Positions 1 to 7,105 of a stretch of DNA of 24,282 bases are shown here, piece after piece; the first letter of the stretch is position 1, and every line of letters starts with the position of its first letter. The notes beneath the pieces are model-generated. The model did no database searches. It was not told where the DNA came from and saw only the letters and a program-made list of their open reading frames with translations. The translations under genes were made by a program, and so were the position numbers. The stretch spans positions 1-24,282 of the forward strand of contig CADAPN010000028.1 in the NCBI GenBank assembly GCA_902789835.1, given 5' to 3'. The stretch comes from Oscillospiraceae bacterium. Lineage in GTDB: Bacteria > Bacillota_A > Clostridia > Oscillospirales > Oscillospiraceae.

Positions 1-1
1 G

Positions 2-262
2 AGACCGCTGTATGACCGCGGAATCCTTCCCTACAAGCTGCAGATCGGCCAGTCCGGTGTCATGGTGAAGACGAAGCTTTACATCAGCTTCGGTGTGTCT
101 GGGGCGGTAAACCACACGGCCGGGGTGGATGCGGAGGTGTTCGTCGCGGTCGATAAGAACCCGAATGCCCAGATCTTCAATTACTGCGACTACGGCATCG
201 TGGGAGACATGGACGAGGTCTGCGACGAGATGATCGACCAGCTGAAGGCGAGGAAAAGCTGA
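2..262 (+). CDS. etfA: Electron transfer flavoprotein alpha subunit, C-terminal part (5' end outside window)
   Basis: The reading frame is open from the window edge and gives the last 86 residues of an EtfA protein. It shows the FAD-binding C-terminal hallmarks of the family: IGQSG near the edge, then LYISFGVSGAVNH, a DKNPNAQIF segment and the closing DYGIVGDM motif. EtfA pairs with EtfB and carries electrons between flavin dehydrogenases (for example acyl-CoA or lactate dehydrogenases, sometimes electron-bifurcating) and the respiratory or ferredoxin pool in the cytoplasm. Which dehydrogenase it serves cannot be seen here. A strong terminator lies about 70 bases after the stop, so this is the end of its operon. 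The family assignment is firm; only the N-terminal part is missing because of the window boundary. Confidence 0.95.
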   Translation, partial: RPLYDRGILPYKLQIGQSGVMVKTKLYISFGVSGAVNHTAGVDAEVFVAVDKNPNAQIFNYCDYGIVGDMDEVCDEMIDQLKARKS

Positions 263-329
263 ACGGATTCCGGAGACGGTCGTCAAGAGCAGATCCGGGG
301 TCAAATGGAATCCGGAAACCGGATAAACG

Positions 330-372
330 AAAAAGAATCCCTTCAGGATCGTTCCTGAAGGGATTCTTTTTT
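330..372. terminator. Bidirectional rho-independent terminator
   Basis: A perfect 19-bp inverted repeat (330-348 with 353-371) has a 4-base loop. The right arm ends in a run of six T on the plus strand and the left arm begins with A's, so a T tract is present on both strands. It sits between etfA (+) and the end of the folate cluster (-), and would stop transcription from both sides. Confidence 0.93.
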
Positions 373-438
373 CGGCTGGGAAAGAAATACAGCGTGTCGC
401 GAAACGCGTCAAAGAATAGTCGCGCAGAGTCGATTCGG

Positions 439-1025
439 CTATCCCGCGCGGACGATCCGGTGCAGCGTGGCGAAGAGAACACCTCCGGCGGCATTGCCGA
501 GAGAGATGACCAGGACGGAAAGAATTGCCCGACCGCTCCAGAGACCGGCCATCCAGAAGTAGAACATGTCGGCCACACAGTGCTCCGTCCCGCAGAGGAT
601 GAATACCATCACGCCGAAGAAGAGGGAGAGATATTTGCCAAGCTCATGGGGATTGCTTTTATACCCCTCGACGGCAATATAGATGAAGATGTTGCAGAGG
701 ACACCCAGCAGAAACAGACTGAACAGACTGTCGTTCAGCTTGACCTGACAGAGGGATGCCGCCTTTTCCTGCACTGCAGGCCCGATGCGGGTCAGGGCGG
801 CGCAGCCTGCCGTGAGACCGGTACCGATCAGGTTCCCCAGCCAGATCACAGGGAGATCAAGCGCATAGTTTCGATCATTCTGCAGCACATAACAGACCTT
901 CCCGGTACGATGGTGAAGGCAGCTGAACCGATCACCTTGTTGTCGACCGACAGGAATACGATTCCGCCGAAGCCGACACAGAGACCCGCCAAAACGGCAG
1001 AAAGAAATATTTTAGATCTTTTCAT
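439..1025 (-). pseudogene. Formate/nitrite transporter (FNT) family channel, frameshifted by an internal deletion
   Basis: The FNT family forms pentameric membrane channels for formate, nitrite or related small anions; next to formate-THF ligase, formate is the likely substrate. The start at 1025 follows a GAGGA site and overlaps the fchA stop by ATGA. The first 36 or so codons read like an FNT start (KIFLSAVLAGLCVGFGG, FLSVDNKVIGS). The frame then runs to a stop near 850. From about 909 down to 439 a different frame continues the protein: GKVCYV, NDRNYALDLPVIWLGN, then several hydrophobic segments. At the junction the expected segment of roughly a dozen residues, which usually ends in LFTGK, is missing. 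So a short deletion (my estimate about 40 bases) that is not a multiple of three breaks the gene. It is either a real pseudogene or an assembly error. Confidence 0.85.
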
Positions 1026-1654
1026 TTCGGTGTCCTCAGATAGGTCATAATGGAATCAGCGACTGCCTGTGCACGGGGGAGGTATTCCTCCAGCATGGTC
1101 CGGGCCTTTGCACTCAGCGTGTCGGCTTCCGCGCACTCGGGAAGCATCCTTGTGTTCACAAAAACATTCATGGAGGCGGATTCCAGGGCACAGCGTGCAG
1201 CCAGAGCGGCGCAGCCGACATCGGAAAGCAGCAGAACACTGCACTTCTCCCGGAGCTCTTCCAGAAGCACGATCAGTGCGCAGCAGCATTCCATCATCTC
1301 GAAAGGCGCCCTGCAGGCAGCGAGAGTCGCTGCCGTGAGCTTTTCCGCATATCCAGGACTGCTCCTGTCCAGGGAATAGACGCGGGAGAGCGGTTCAAAG
1401 GCAGCGGCGTCTTCGTCCATCAGGGTCAGAAGACGCATGCGGAGTCGGTCGGCCTCTGCGATGATCCGCCGGTGATCCTCCTCAAAGGGGAGAAACTTTT
1501 TTTTACCGATGGTGAGGTTTGCGGCCATGCCGCCGAGAGAGGCAGCCAGAGAACCGATCAGGGCAGCGGCACCGCCGCCGCCGGGAACAGGGGCTTTGGA
1601 GAAAAGCTGCTCGGAAAAGGCCCTGCAGCTTAGGTCGGCCAGAGATTCAGGCAT
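1022..1654 (-). CDS. fchA: Methenyltetrahydrofolate cyclohydrolase / formiminotransferase-cyclodeaminase family (FchA)
   Basis: This 210-residue protein matches the short FTCD-type cyclodeaminases of clostridia. It has KAPVPGGGGAAALIGSLAASLG near the N-terminus, NLTIGKKK, an acidic DEDAAAFEPLSRVY helix, and SDVGCAALAARCALESASMNVFVNT toward the end. FchA proteins interconvert 5,10-methenyl-THF and 10-formyl-THF, or remove ammonia from 5-formimino-THF. Position beside fhs, folD and a formate channel favours the cyclohydrolase role in the THF one-carbon branch. I chose the ATG at 1654 because an AAAGGA site precedes it; the open frame extends further upstream but into the folC coding region. Its start overlaps the folC-fusion stop by 8 bases and its stop overlaps the fnt start (ATGA), so the genes are translationally coupled. 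It looks intact. If folD is truly broken, this may be the only cyclohydrolase in the cluster. Confidence 0.88.
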   Translation of the reverse strand: MPESLADLSCRAFSEQLFSKAPVPGGGGAAALIGSLAASLGGMAANLTIGKKKFLPFEEDHRRIIAEADRLRMRLLTLMDEDAAAFEPLSRVYSLDRSSPGYAEKLTAATLAACRAPFEMMECCCALIVLLEELREKCSVLLLSDVGCAALAARCALESASMNVFVNTRMLPECAEADTLSAKARTMLEEYLPRAQAVADSIMTYLRTPK

Positions 1655-3482
1655 AAGAATCAGTCCTTTCTTCGGTGATGACAACGTCCATCGGGATGTC
1701 GGAATCCTCCGTGCAGACCCGGCCCAGCCGCTGCGCTTCAAAGGCGGTGAGGACCTTTACGGCATTTCCACACTTCGGGAGAAAGCGGTCGTAATACCCA
1801 GCGCCCATCCCGAGCCGCCGGCCGTTTCCGTCGAAAGCGACACAGGGGCAGAGCACGAGATCAATGTCAGCAGGATCCATTACCGTGGACTGTTCCGGAA
1901 CCGGGACCGGGATGCCGAAGCGGTCGGTTTCCCAGGCTTCTCCCGGCTTCAGGGCAATCATTTGGCTGGGGTCGGGGCAATAAGGATAGACCAGTGTCTT
2001 GCCGTCCCGCTCTGCCTGCTCTGCAAACCGGGACAGGTCCAGCTCACTGCGGAAAGCGCGGAAGAGGAAAATCGTCTTTGCACGGTAGTATGTTTCCAGC
2101 GTCAGAAGCTTTTCACAGACGAGCCTGGAAGCGGCGGCACGAACTTCCGAAGGGAGGGCATCCCGCTTTTTCAAAACGGCGGTGCGCTGCTTCTTTTTGA
2201 GCAGATGCGGAAAGACGGTACGGACATGACCTGCCAGATAGAGCGAGCCGAAGGCCATCACCGGTCCCTCGCAATCCTGTGCGAGGCGCACCCCGTCTTC
2301 GATGCTGCCGCAGGAGACAGCGGGAAAGCCCATCCCGGAGATCTCTGCGGCAAGTGCTTCTGCCTGCAGTGCGCGGGGGCTGTCCGGTGTGACGCAGATG
2401 AAGCGCTCGGCAAAGGGGGTGATGCGCTGCAGAATCTGACGGTAGTCCTTATCCGCCAGAACACCGATCAGAAACGTAAGCTTCTGACCGGGGAGATAAT
2501 CTTCCAGATTCCGTGCCAGCGCTTCGGCGCATTGGGGGTTGTGTCCGCCGTCGAGGATGAAGAGAGGATCCCGCCACAGAATCTCAAAGCGGGCAGGCCA
2601 GCGGACATCGCGGAGCCCCGAGGAAACCGCCTCCTCCGGAACGGTCCAGCCGCATTTGCGCAGCGCTTCAACCGTCTCAAGAACAACGGCGGCGTTGCGC
2701 AGCTGATGGGCACCCAGGAGGGAGAGAGAATACTCACGGCCTTTCCACAGAAAGCGCTGGCCGTCCAAATCGTGAGAAAGGCTCCGCAGATCGCTCTGGC
2801 GGGAAATGAGGGAAGAAACCGCATGCTCCCGGCAGATCCGCAGCAGGGTTTCCATGGTTTCATGCTCCGAGTCATACAGCACGGCGGTACAGCCGGGCTT
2901 GATGATGCCGCCCTTGGCCTCGGCGATCAGAGAGAGAGTATTTCCGAGATATTCGGTATGCTCCAGACCGATGTTGGTAATAACGGCGATTTCGGGGCAG
3001 TCGATGACGTTGGTGGAATCGAGGGCACCGCCCATGCCGACTTCAAGAACCACGATGTCGCAGTGCTCTTCGAGAAAATACTGCATGGCGATGGCGGTGA
3101 GAAAATACTGCATGGCGATGGCGGTCACCAGCTCAAACTGGCTGGGGTGATCCTCCATGGCGTCGGCGTGCATGCGAACCTGCTCCGTGATCCGCGCGAG
3201 ATCCTTGCCCGGAATATTCCGGCCGTTTACCTGCATGCGCTCGCAGAAATCCTGGATATAGGGAGACGTGTAAAGCCCGGTCCGATACCCCGCCTGTCGG
3301 AGAATCGCGTCCAGCATGGCACAGGTGGAGCCCTTGCCGTTGCTTCCGGCGATATGGATGAATTTCAGCTGTTTCTGTGGATCTCCGATGGCATGTAAAA
3401 GCGCACGCGTCCTGCCAAGGCCGAGACGCGTGGTGCTCCAGGTATAGTTTTCGATGTATAAAATGGCTTCCTGCGGGGTCAT
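1647..3482 (-). CDS. folC: Fusion: folylpolyglutamate/dihydrofolate synthase + 5-formyltetrahydrofolate cyclo-ligase
   Basis: This is a 611-residue two-domain cytoplasmic protein. Residues 1 to about 425 are FolC, which adds glutamate to folates using ATP; they show the P-loop GSNGKGST (46-53), EVGMGGALDSTN, NIGLEHTEYLGNT, and DGGHNP near residue 300. Residues about 428 to 611 are 5-formyl-THF cyclo-ligase (MTHFS), which converts 5-formyl-THF to methenyl-THF; they start KKKQRTAVLKKRDALP and contain the ATP site RLGMGAGYYDRFL. The ATG at 3482 overlaps the original folT stop by ATGA and follows GAAGG. Residues 120-128 (TAIAMQYFL) are repeated exactly as 129-137, from a 27-bp tandem duplication; the family normally has one copy. 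The repeat lies just before the conserved CDIVVLEVGMGG strand and could disturb the fold. The fusion is clear in the sequence; I do not know how widespread it is. Confidence 0.9.
   Translation of the reverse strand: MTPQEAILYIENYTWSTTRLGLGRTRALLHAIGDPQKQLKFIHIAGSNGKGSTCAMLDAILRQAGYRTGLYTSPYIQDFCERMQVNGRNIPGKDLARITEQVRMHADAMEDHPSQFELVTAIAMQYFLTAIAMQYFLEEHCDIVVLEVGMGGALDSTNVIDCPEIAVITNIGLEHTEYLGNTLSLIAEAKGGIIKPGCTAVLYDSEHETMETLLRICREHAVSSLISRQSDLRSLSHDLDGQRFLWKGREYSLSLLGAHQLRNAAVVLETVEALRKCGWTVPEEAVSSGLRDVRWPARFEILWRDPLFILDGGHNPQCAEALARNLEDYLPGQKLTFLIGVLADKDYRQILQRITPFAERFICVTPDSPRALQAEALAAEISGMGFPAVSCGSIEDGVRLAQDCEGPVMAFGSLYLAGHVRTVFPHLLKKKQRTAVLKKRDALPSEVRAAASRLVCEKLLTLETYYRAKTIFLFRAFRSELDLSRFAEQAERDGKTLVYPYCPDPSQMIALKPGEAWETDRFGIPVPVPEQSTVMDPADIDLVLCPCVAFDGNGRRLGMGAGYYDRFLPKCGNAVKVLTAFEAQRLGRVCTEDSDIPMDVVITEERTDSYA
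3072..3125. repeat. Exact 27-bp tandem duplication inside folC
   Basis: Two identical 27-base copies lie head to tail (3072-3098 and 3099-3125). They keep the folC frame and duplicate nine residues. Homologues carry a single FELVTA-x-A-x-x-YF run here, so one copy is extra. Confidence 0.97.
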
Positions 3483-3960
3483 GTGACGGAGACCTTCTTC
3501 CCATAGCGGTTCAGAATCGGAACCATGAGCTGAATGCAGATCAATTGGACGACGGTGAGGGAACATAAGGAGAACCGTAGAGCACGGAAATCCAGAAGGT
3601 ATTCAGGAACAGTCCGAGAATAAACTGATTGATGCCGACGGCGGCAAGTCCCTGCAGCCAGCCCTGCTTTTTATACAGAAAAAGCCCGAAGATCATGCCC
3701 ATCAGAAAACTTGTCAGGGTGAAGCCGGGAAAATAGGTGCCGATGGGGAAGAGCAGTGCCCCGATGAAATCAGAGAGGGCGCCGACGATGCCCCCGGCCA
3801 GAGGACCGTAGAGAATGGCGGCGATCACCACCGGAACAAAGCCGAAGCCGATCTTGATGTTCCAGGCGCTGATGGAGAGAAAGCGGGACAGAATGACCTC
3901 GATGGCGATGAGCATGGCGAGGGCAGTGAGGGTGCGGGTGGTAAACTTCAGCTTGAACAT
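3479..3960 (-). pseudogene. folT: ECF transporter S component for folate (FolT), frameshifted near the C-terminus
   Basis: FolT is the membrane substrate-binding subunit of an energy-coupling-factor importer for folates. The ATG at 3960 follows a perfect AAAGGAG, 7 bases away. The protein begins with KFTTRTLTALAMLIAIEVILSR and ISAWNIKIGFGFVPV, both typical of the family, then LYGPLAGGIVGALSDFIGA and YFPGFTLTSFLMGMIFG. After GSPYVP the frame runs into a stop at 3541, giving only 139 residues. The remaining C-terminal helix is present in another frame (LTVVQLICIQLMVPILNRY, then GKKVSVT) and ends at a TGA (3481-3479) overlapping the folC ATG. That overlap shows where the gene originally ended. 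A small deletion of uncertain size, probably some 10 residues, explains the frame change. The THF riboswitch upstream supports the folate assignment. Confidence 0.85.
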
Positions 3961-3963
3961 ATG

Positions 3964-4002
3964 ACAGCTCCTTTCATGACGGAGCGCCACGAAAGGAGCT
4001 GT
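3964..4002 (-). promoter_or_regulatory. SD-sequestering hairpin of folT (riboswitch expression platform)
   Basis: A perfect 12-bp inverted repeat (4002-3991 with 3975-3964 in RNA order, 15-nt loop) has its 3' arm containing the AAAGGAG Shine-Dalgarno of folT. The 5' arm is a perfect anti-SD. It lies directly between the THF riboswitch and the folT start, so THF binding probably controls translation initiation. Which state is favoured by ligand is inferred from the family, not visible here. Confidence 0.82.
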
Positions 4003-4023
4003 TGGGGACAGGATTCCTCCGGT

Positions 4024-4118
4024 GGCAGCGGATGCGAGCAAGCACCGCGCACAGAACTGTGCTTCGTCCGGCGGCGACCTCCCATCCGCCGGCACTTAAC
4101 GCGCTTGTTCTACTCTGA
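4024..4118 (-). ncRNA. THF riboswitch (class I, tetrahydrofolate-sensing) in the folT leader
   Basis: Read on the minus strand, the segment follows the class I THF riboswitch consensus in order: AGAGUAGA, then GCGUUAAGUG, a G-rich hairpin with GGAUGGGAGGUCG, then ACGAAGC, GCGCGGUGCUUG and the closing GCAUCCGCU. Stem arms CAAGC/GCUUG and CCGGCGG/CCGCCGG support the fold. THF riboswitches of this class sit upstream of folT and folate biosynthesis genes in Firmicutes and respond to reduced folates. Here it controls folT and, by coupling, folC, fchA and fnt. Confidence 0.92.
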
Positions 4119-4279
4119 CAACAAATGCAGGGAAATGGTCCGGGCAACCCGCCCGGAGGGCGGGTGCCGGGAAAAAAACGGATTCTACTCTGACAACAAA
4201 TGCTGAGGAATTGGTTTTGATAATCCAACCAAAAGACGGGTGCCAATCAATAGACTTGATCAGCTCTGACAGCAAATGC
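4108..4279 (-). repeat. Repeat array with 75-76 nt period in the folT leader
   Basis: On the minus strand a block GCATTTGYTGTCAGAG recurs with starts at 4279, 4203 and 4128, that is 76 and 75 bases apart. The first two units also share GGCACCCG about 35 bases in and end in a similar ACCA(A)TTCC. The second contains a very strong hairpin (CCCGCCC/GGGCGGG). The third copy runs directly into the THF riboswitch 5' strand (AGAGTAGA). The non-coding leader from 4129 to 4282 holds nothing else that I can see. Confidence 0.85.
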
Positions 4280-4285
4280 ATCTTG

Positions 4286-4314
4286 TATATAAAGGAAAAC
4301 TCAGGCTTTGTCAA
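4286..4314 (-). promoter_or_regulatory. Sigma-70-type promoter for the folT operon
   Basis: A consensus -35 TTGACA (4314-4309), a 17-base spacer and a -10 TATATA (4291-4286) are present. The -35 box overlaps the stop codon of folD. Transcription would start close to 4280, at the first leader repeat, giving an untranslated leader of roughly 320 bases that contains the repeats and the riboswitch. Confidence 0.85.
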
Positions 4315-5130
4315 GCGTTTTCTTTGCTTGCCTCTGCCGCTTCGACCACATGCTTGCACAGCACTGCCGTGGTGACGGAGCCGACTCCGCCGGGGACCGG
4401 AGAGATGGCCCGGACGATCGGTTCCACGTCGTCAAAACGGACATCTCCGCAGATCCCGCCGCCGGGAGCGGCATTGACGCCGACGTCGACAATGATCTGA
4501 TCAGGATGGACGAAACGACGGTCCACGATGCCCGCCTTCCCTGCGGCGACCACAAGAAGATCCGCGCTGCGGCAGATCCCGGCGATATCTGTCGTCCGGC
4601 TGTGGCACATAGTGACGGTGGCATCCCGGTTTTGCAGCAGCATGGAGACGGGCTTTCCGATCACGGTGCTGCGCCCGATGACGGCAACGTTCTTCCCCCG
4701 GAGAGAAACTCCATAGTAATCCAGAAGTTCCATACAGGCCTGGGCGGTGCAGGGGGCAAAGCCCCGGCCCTTTCCGGAGAAAACCGCAGCCTGCGAGCGG
4801 GGCGTGCTGCCGTCGATGTCCTTTTCCGGAAGCAAGGCCTCACAGGCGGCGAGTTCATCCAGATGAGACGGCAGAGGACGGAACATCAGACAGCCGTGAA
4901 CGTTCAGACTGGGTGCAGGATGCCGGCAGCGTCACGCAGACGGTCCGGAGCCCGATCTTCTCCGCGCGCTTGAGGGCGGCGCGCTCGTAGCTCAGATCAT
5001 CGACCCGTTCCCCGACGCGCAGGATTGCCAGACAGGGAATGATGCCCTGTTCATTCAGCCGCCGGGTTCGGACGATCAGATCTTCTGTGATCGCCGCGGC
5101 GGCCGCCGCGCCTTTCAACAGTTCGGCCAT
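4311..5130 (-). pseudogene. folD: Methylenetetrahydrofolate dehydrogenase / methenyl-THF cyclohydrolase (FolD), frameshifted by an internal deletion
   Basis: FolD oxidises methylene-THF with NAD(P)+ and hydrolyses methenyl-THF. From 5130 the protein starts MAELLKGAAAAAAITEDL, continues LAILRVGERVDDLSYERAALK and reaches VTLPASCTQSE, where the frame is lost. A second frame resumes with VHGCLMFRPLPSHLDE (about 4900) and carries the rest to 4311: EKDIDGSTP, PCTAQACMELLDYYG, the nucleotide-binding GRSTVIGKPVSMLL, and the C-terminal PVPGGVGSVTTAVL. Family members have about 12 to 15 residues between CTQ-E and the VHG motif that are absent here. So an internal deletion plus frame change breaks the gene. 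The start lies only 11 bases after the fhs stop; a GGAG is nearly adjacent to the ATG, an awkward spacing suggesting coupling to fhs. Real decay or assembly error. Confidence 0.86.
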
Positions 5131-5141
5131 GCTCCGGCGAC

Positions 5142-6722
5142 TCAGAACAGACCGGAGATGCGGCCGTTTTCATCCACGTCGATCTTCTCGGCAGCGGGAA
5201 CCTTCGGGAGACCCGGCATGGTCATGATGTCGCCGGTCAAAGCGACGATAAACCCGGCGCCGGCAGAGACCTTCAGATTCCGTACCGTGACGGTAAAGCC
5301 CTTGGGTGCCCCCAGAAGGGCCGCGTCGTCGGAGAAGGAGTACTGGGTCTTGGCCATGCAGATGGGGAGACCGGCGAAGCCGAGCTCGGTCAGCTGCTGG
5401 GCCTGCTTTTTCGCGTTCGGGGTCAGCGCGACACCGTCGGCGTGATAGACGCGTTTGCAAATGGCTTCAAGCTTCTGTTCGATGCTCAGATCCAGCGGAT
5501 AGCTGAAGTCAAAGCGGTTGGGCTCGTCACAGAGGCGGACAACCTCTTCGGCAAGCGCTTTGCCGCCCTCGCCGCCCTTGGCCCAGACTTCGGACAGGGC
5601 AACATTGACGCCCAGCTCATGGCATTTCGCTTCGACAAGATCCAGTTCTGCCTTTGTGTCTGTCGGGAAGGCGTTGATGGCCACAACGCAGGGCAGCCCG
5701 AAGACATCCTTGATATTGCCGACATGCTGCAGCAAGTTCGGCAGCCCCTTTTCCAGGGCTTCCAGATTCTCATTGTTCAGATCACTCTTCGGCACGCCGC
5801 CGTGATACTTCAGAGCCCGGACCGTAGCGACGACCACAACGGCATCCGGCCGGAGACCGGTGACACGGCACTTGATATCGAAGAACTTCTCCGCCCCAAG
5901 GTCGGCGGCGAAGCCCGCTTCCGTGACCACATAATCCGCCAGCTTGAGAGCCGTGCGGGTGGCGGAGACGGAGTTGCAGCCGTGGGCGATGTTGGCAAAG
6001 GGACCGCCGTGAATAAAAGCGGGAGTTCCCTCCAGCGTCTGGACCAGGTTCGGTTTAATGGCGTCCTTGAGCAGCGCGGTCATGGCGCCCTCAGCCTTCA
6101 GGTCGTGAGCGGTAACAGGCTTGCCATCGTAGGTGTAGCCGACGATGATGCGGGCAAGACGGGCTTTGAGGTCCATCAGGTCTGCAGCGAGGCACAGTAC
6201 AGCCATGATCTCACTGGCGACCGTAATGTCAAACCCGTCCTCACGGGGGACGCCCTGTGCCTTGCCGCCGAGTCCGTCGATGATATGACGGAGCTGACGG
6301 TCGTTCATATCCACGGCGCGCTTCCAGGTGATCTGCTTCGGATCAATGCCGAGGGCGTTGCCCTGCTGAATGTGGTTGTCCAGCATGGCGGCCAAAAGGT
6401 TGTTGGCGGCGCCGATGGCATGAAAGTCGCCGGTGAAGTGGAGGTTGATGTCCTCCATGGGGACGACCTGGGCATAGCCGCCGCCTGCCGCGCCGCCCTT
6501 GATGCCGAAGACCGGACCGAGAGAAGGCTCGCGCAGTGCGACGACGGCATTCTTTCCGATTTTGCGCAGACCGTCGGTGAGACCGACAGAGGTGGTGGTT
6601 TTTCCTTCACCGGCCGGCGTCGGGGTGATGGCGGTGACGAGGATGAGCAGGGATGCCGCGATAGCGTTGATGGGCTGAAGACTTGTTTCCTGGGCGATTT
6701 CGATGTCGGTTTTGAATGCCAT
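5142..6722 (-). CDS. fhs: Formate--tetrahydrofolate ligase, with an apparent in-frame N-terminal deletion
   Basis: The enzyme makes 10-formyl-THF from formate, THF and ATP, the entry step of the methyl branch of the Wood-Ljungdahl pathway, also used in purine-linked C1 metabolism. The sequence shows [12 protein letters not shown] (ATP loop), [74 protein letters not shown] and the C-terminal [13 protein letters not shown] clear AGGAGG precedes the ATG. The protein has 526 residues, while the family has about 556. The missing part is after residue 24: family members have a segment with a conserved ELYGKYKAK motif between the first helix and LILVTAI, and here IAAS joins LLILVTA directly. The deletion keeps the frame, but losing that segment probably harms folding or activity. 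It is the first gene of the minus-strand cluster. Confidence 0.93.
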   Translation of the reverse strand: MAFKTDIEIAQETSLQPINAIAASLLILVTAITPTPAGEGKTTTSVGLTDGLRKIGKNAVVALREPSLGPVFGIKGGAAGGGYAQVVPMEDINLHFTGDFHAIGAANNLLAAMLDNHIQQGNALGIDPKQITWKRAVDMNDRQLRHIIDGLGGKAQGVPREDGFDITVASEIMAVLCLAADLMDLKARLARIIVGYTYDGKPVTAHDLKAEGAMTALLKDAIKPNLVQTLEGTPAFIHGGPFANIAHGCNSVSATRTALKLADYVVTEAGFAADLGAEKFFDIKCRVTGLRPDAVVVVATVRALKYHGGVPKSDLNNENLEALEKGLPNLLQHVGNIKDVFGLPCVVAINAFPTDTKAELDLVEAKCHELGVNVALSEVWAKGGEGGKALAEEVVRLCDEPNRFDFSYPLDLSIEQKLEAICKRVYHADGVALTPNAKKQAQQLTELGFAGLPICMAKTQYSFSDDAALLGAPKGFTVTVRNLKVSAGAGFIVALTGDIMTMPGLPKVPAAEKIDVDENGRISGLF

Positions 6723-6759
6723 GATCGTCCTCCTGAAAAGATAATAATATGATGGTCTC

Positions 6760-6788
6760 AGAATAGCGGATTTTCACCGGAATGTAGA
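6760..6788 (-). promoter_or_regulatory. Candidate fhs promoter
   Basis: A -35-like TCTACA (6788-6783), a 17-base spacer and a -10-like TATTCT (6765-6760) lie 38 bases before the fhs start. Each box matches consensus in four of six positions, so this is a reasonable but not strong call. Confidence 0.45.
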
Positions 6789-6802
6789 ATACTTTTACCA
6801 CG

Positions 6803-6830
6803 GAAATCATAAGCATCTGATTATGATTTC
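6803..6830. promoter_or_regulatory. Perfect 10-bp inverted repeat upstream of fhs (possible operator)
   Basis: GAAATCATAA (6803-6812) and TTATGATTTC (6821-6830) are exact reverse complements with 8 bases between them. The repeat sits about 15 bases upstream of the candidate fhs -35 box, a position usual for activator sites. It is AT-rich and not followed by a clean T tract in the direction of a nearby gene end, so an operator is more likely than a terminator. Confidence 0.6.
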
Positions 6831-7105
6831 TTTTGGCTTCATTAAGCATAACACAGACCGGGGCAGAAGAAAAGCAATATTTGTAAAGAACAGGGGCCGG
6901 AAATCCGCTCAGAGGAAATATCGATGTGCTTTCCGTCTGACGCACGGGATTTCCATATGAAAACAGCTGTTAGGACAACCTGCGCAAAAATGTTCAAAAA
7001 AAATTCGCAAAAAAACTGCTATTCGGGTGTAATTTTCAGAAAAAATTCAGAAAAAGAGTGTATAATGCATTAACATGAATAAAAATTAGTAAAGCTGGGG
7101 TAATT
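6831..7105. other. Intergenic region between fhs and the response regulator, with a -10 element
   Basis: No gene is visible here. The part from 6990 to 7060 is A-rich, much lower in GC than its neighbours. A perfect -10 TATAAT (7061-7066) points toward the response regulator gene starting at 7106, but I find no convincing -35 at 17 bases; A-tracts upstream could act as an UP-like element. Confidence 0.5.

Noticed and set aside
1509..3398. Long plus-strand open frame of about 630 codons
   Set aside because: It is antisense to the folC fusion and fchA, which have clear family motifs; composition is low-complexity and arginine/glycine-rich.
4129..4279. The upstream leader repeats as extra THF riboswitch copies
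   Set aside because: They share only the first strand (AGAGTAGA-like) and lack the GUUAAGUG, GGAUGGG and GCAUCC elements required for the aptamer.
5442..6752. Plus-strand open frame of about 436 codons
   Set aside because: It is antisense to fhs, which is unmistakable; no independent support.
6975..7060. A-rich tract before the response regulator as a replication or integration site
   Set aside because: No repeats of a known origin type, no integrase or replication gene near; it looks like an ordinary AT-rich promoter region.
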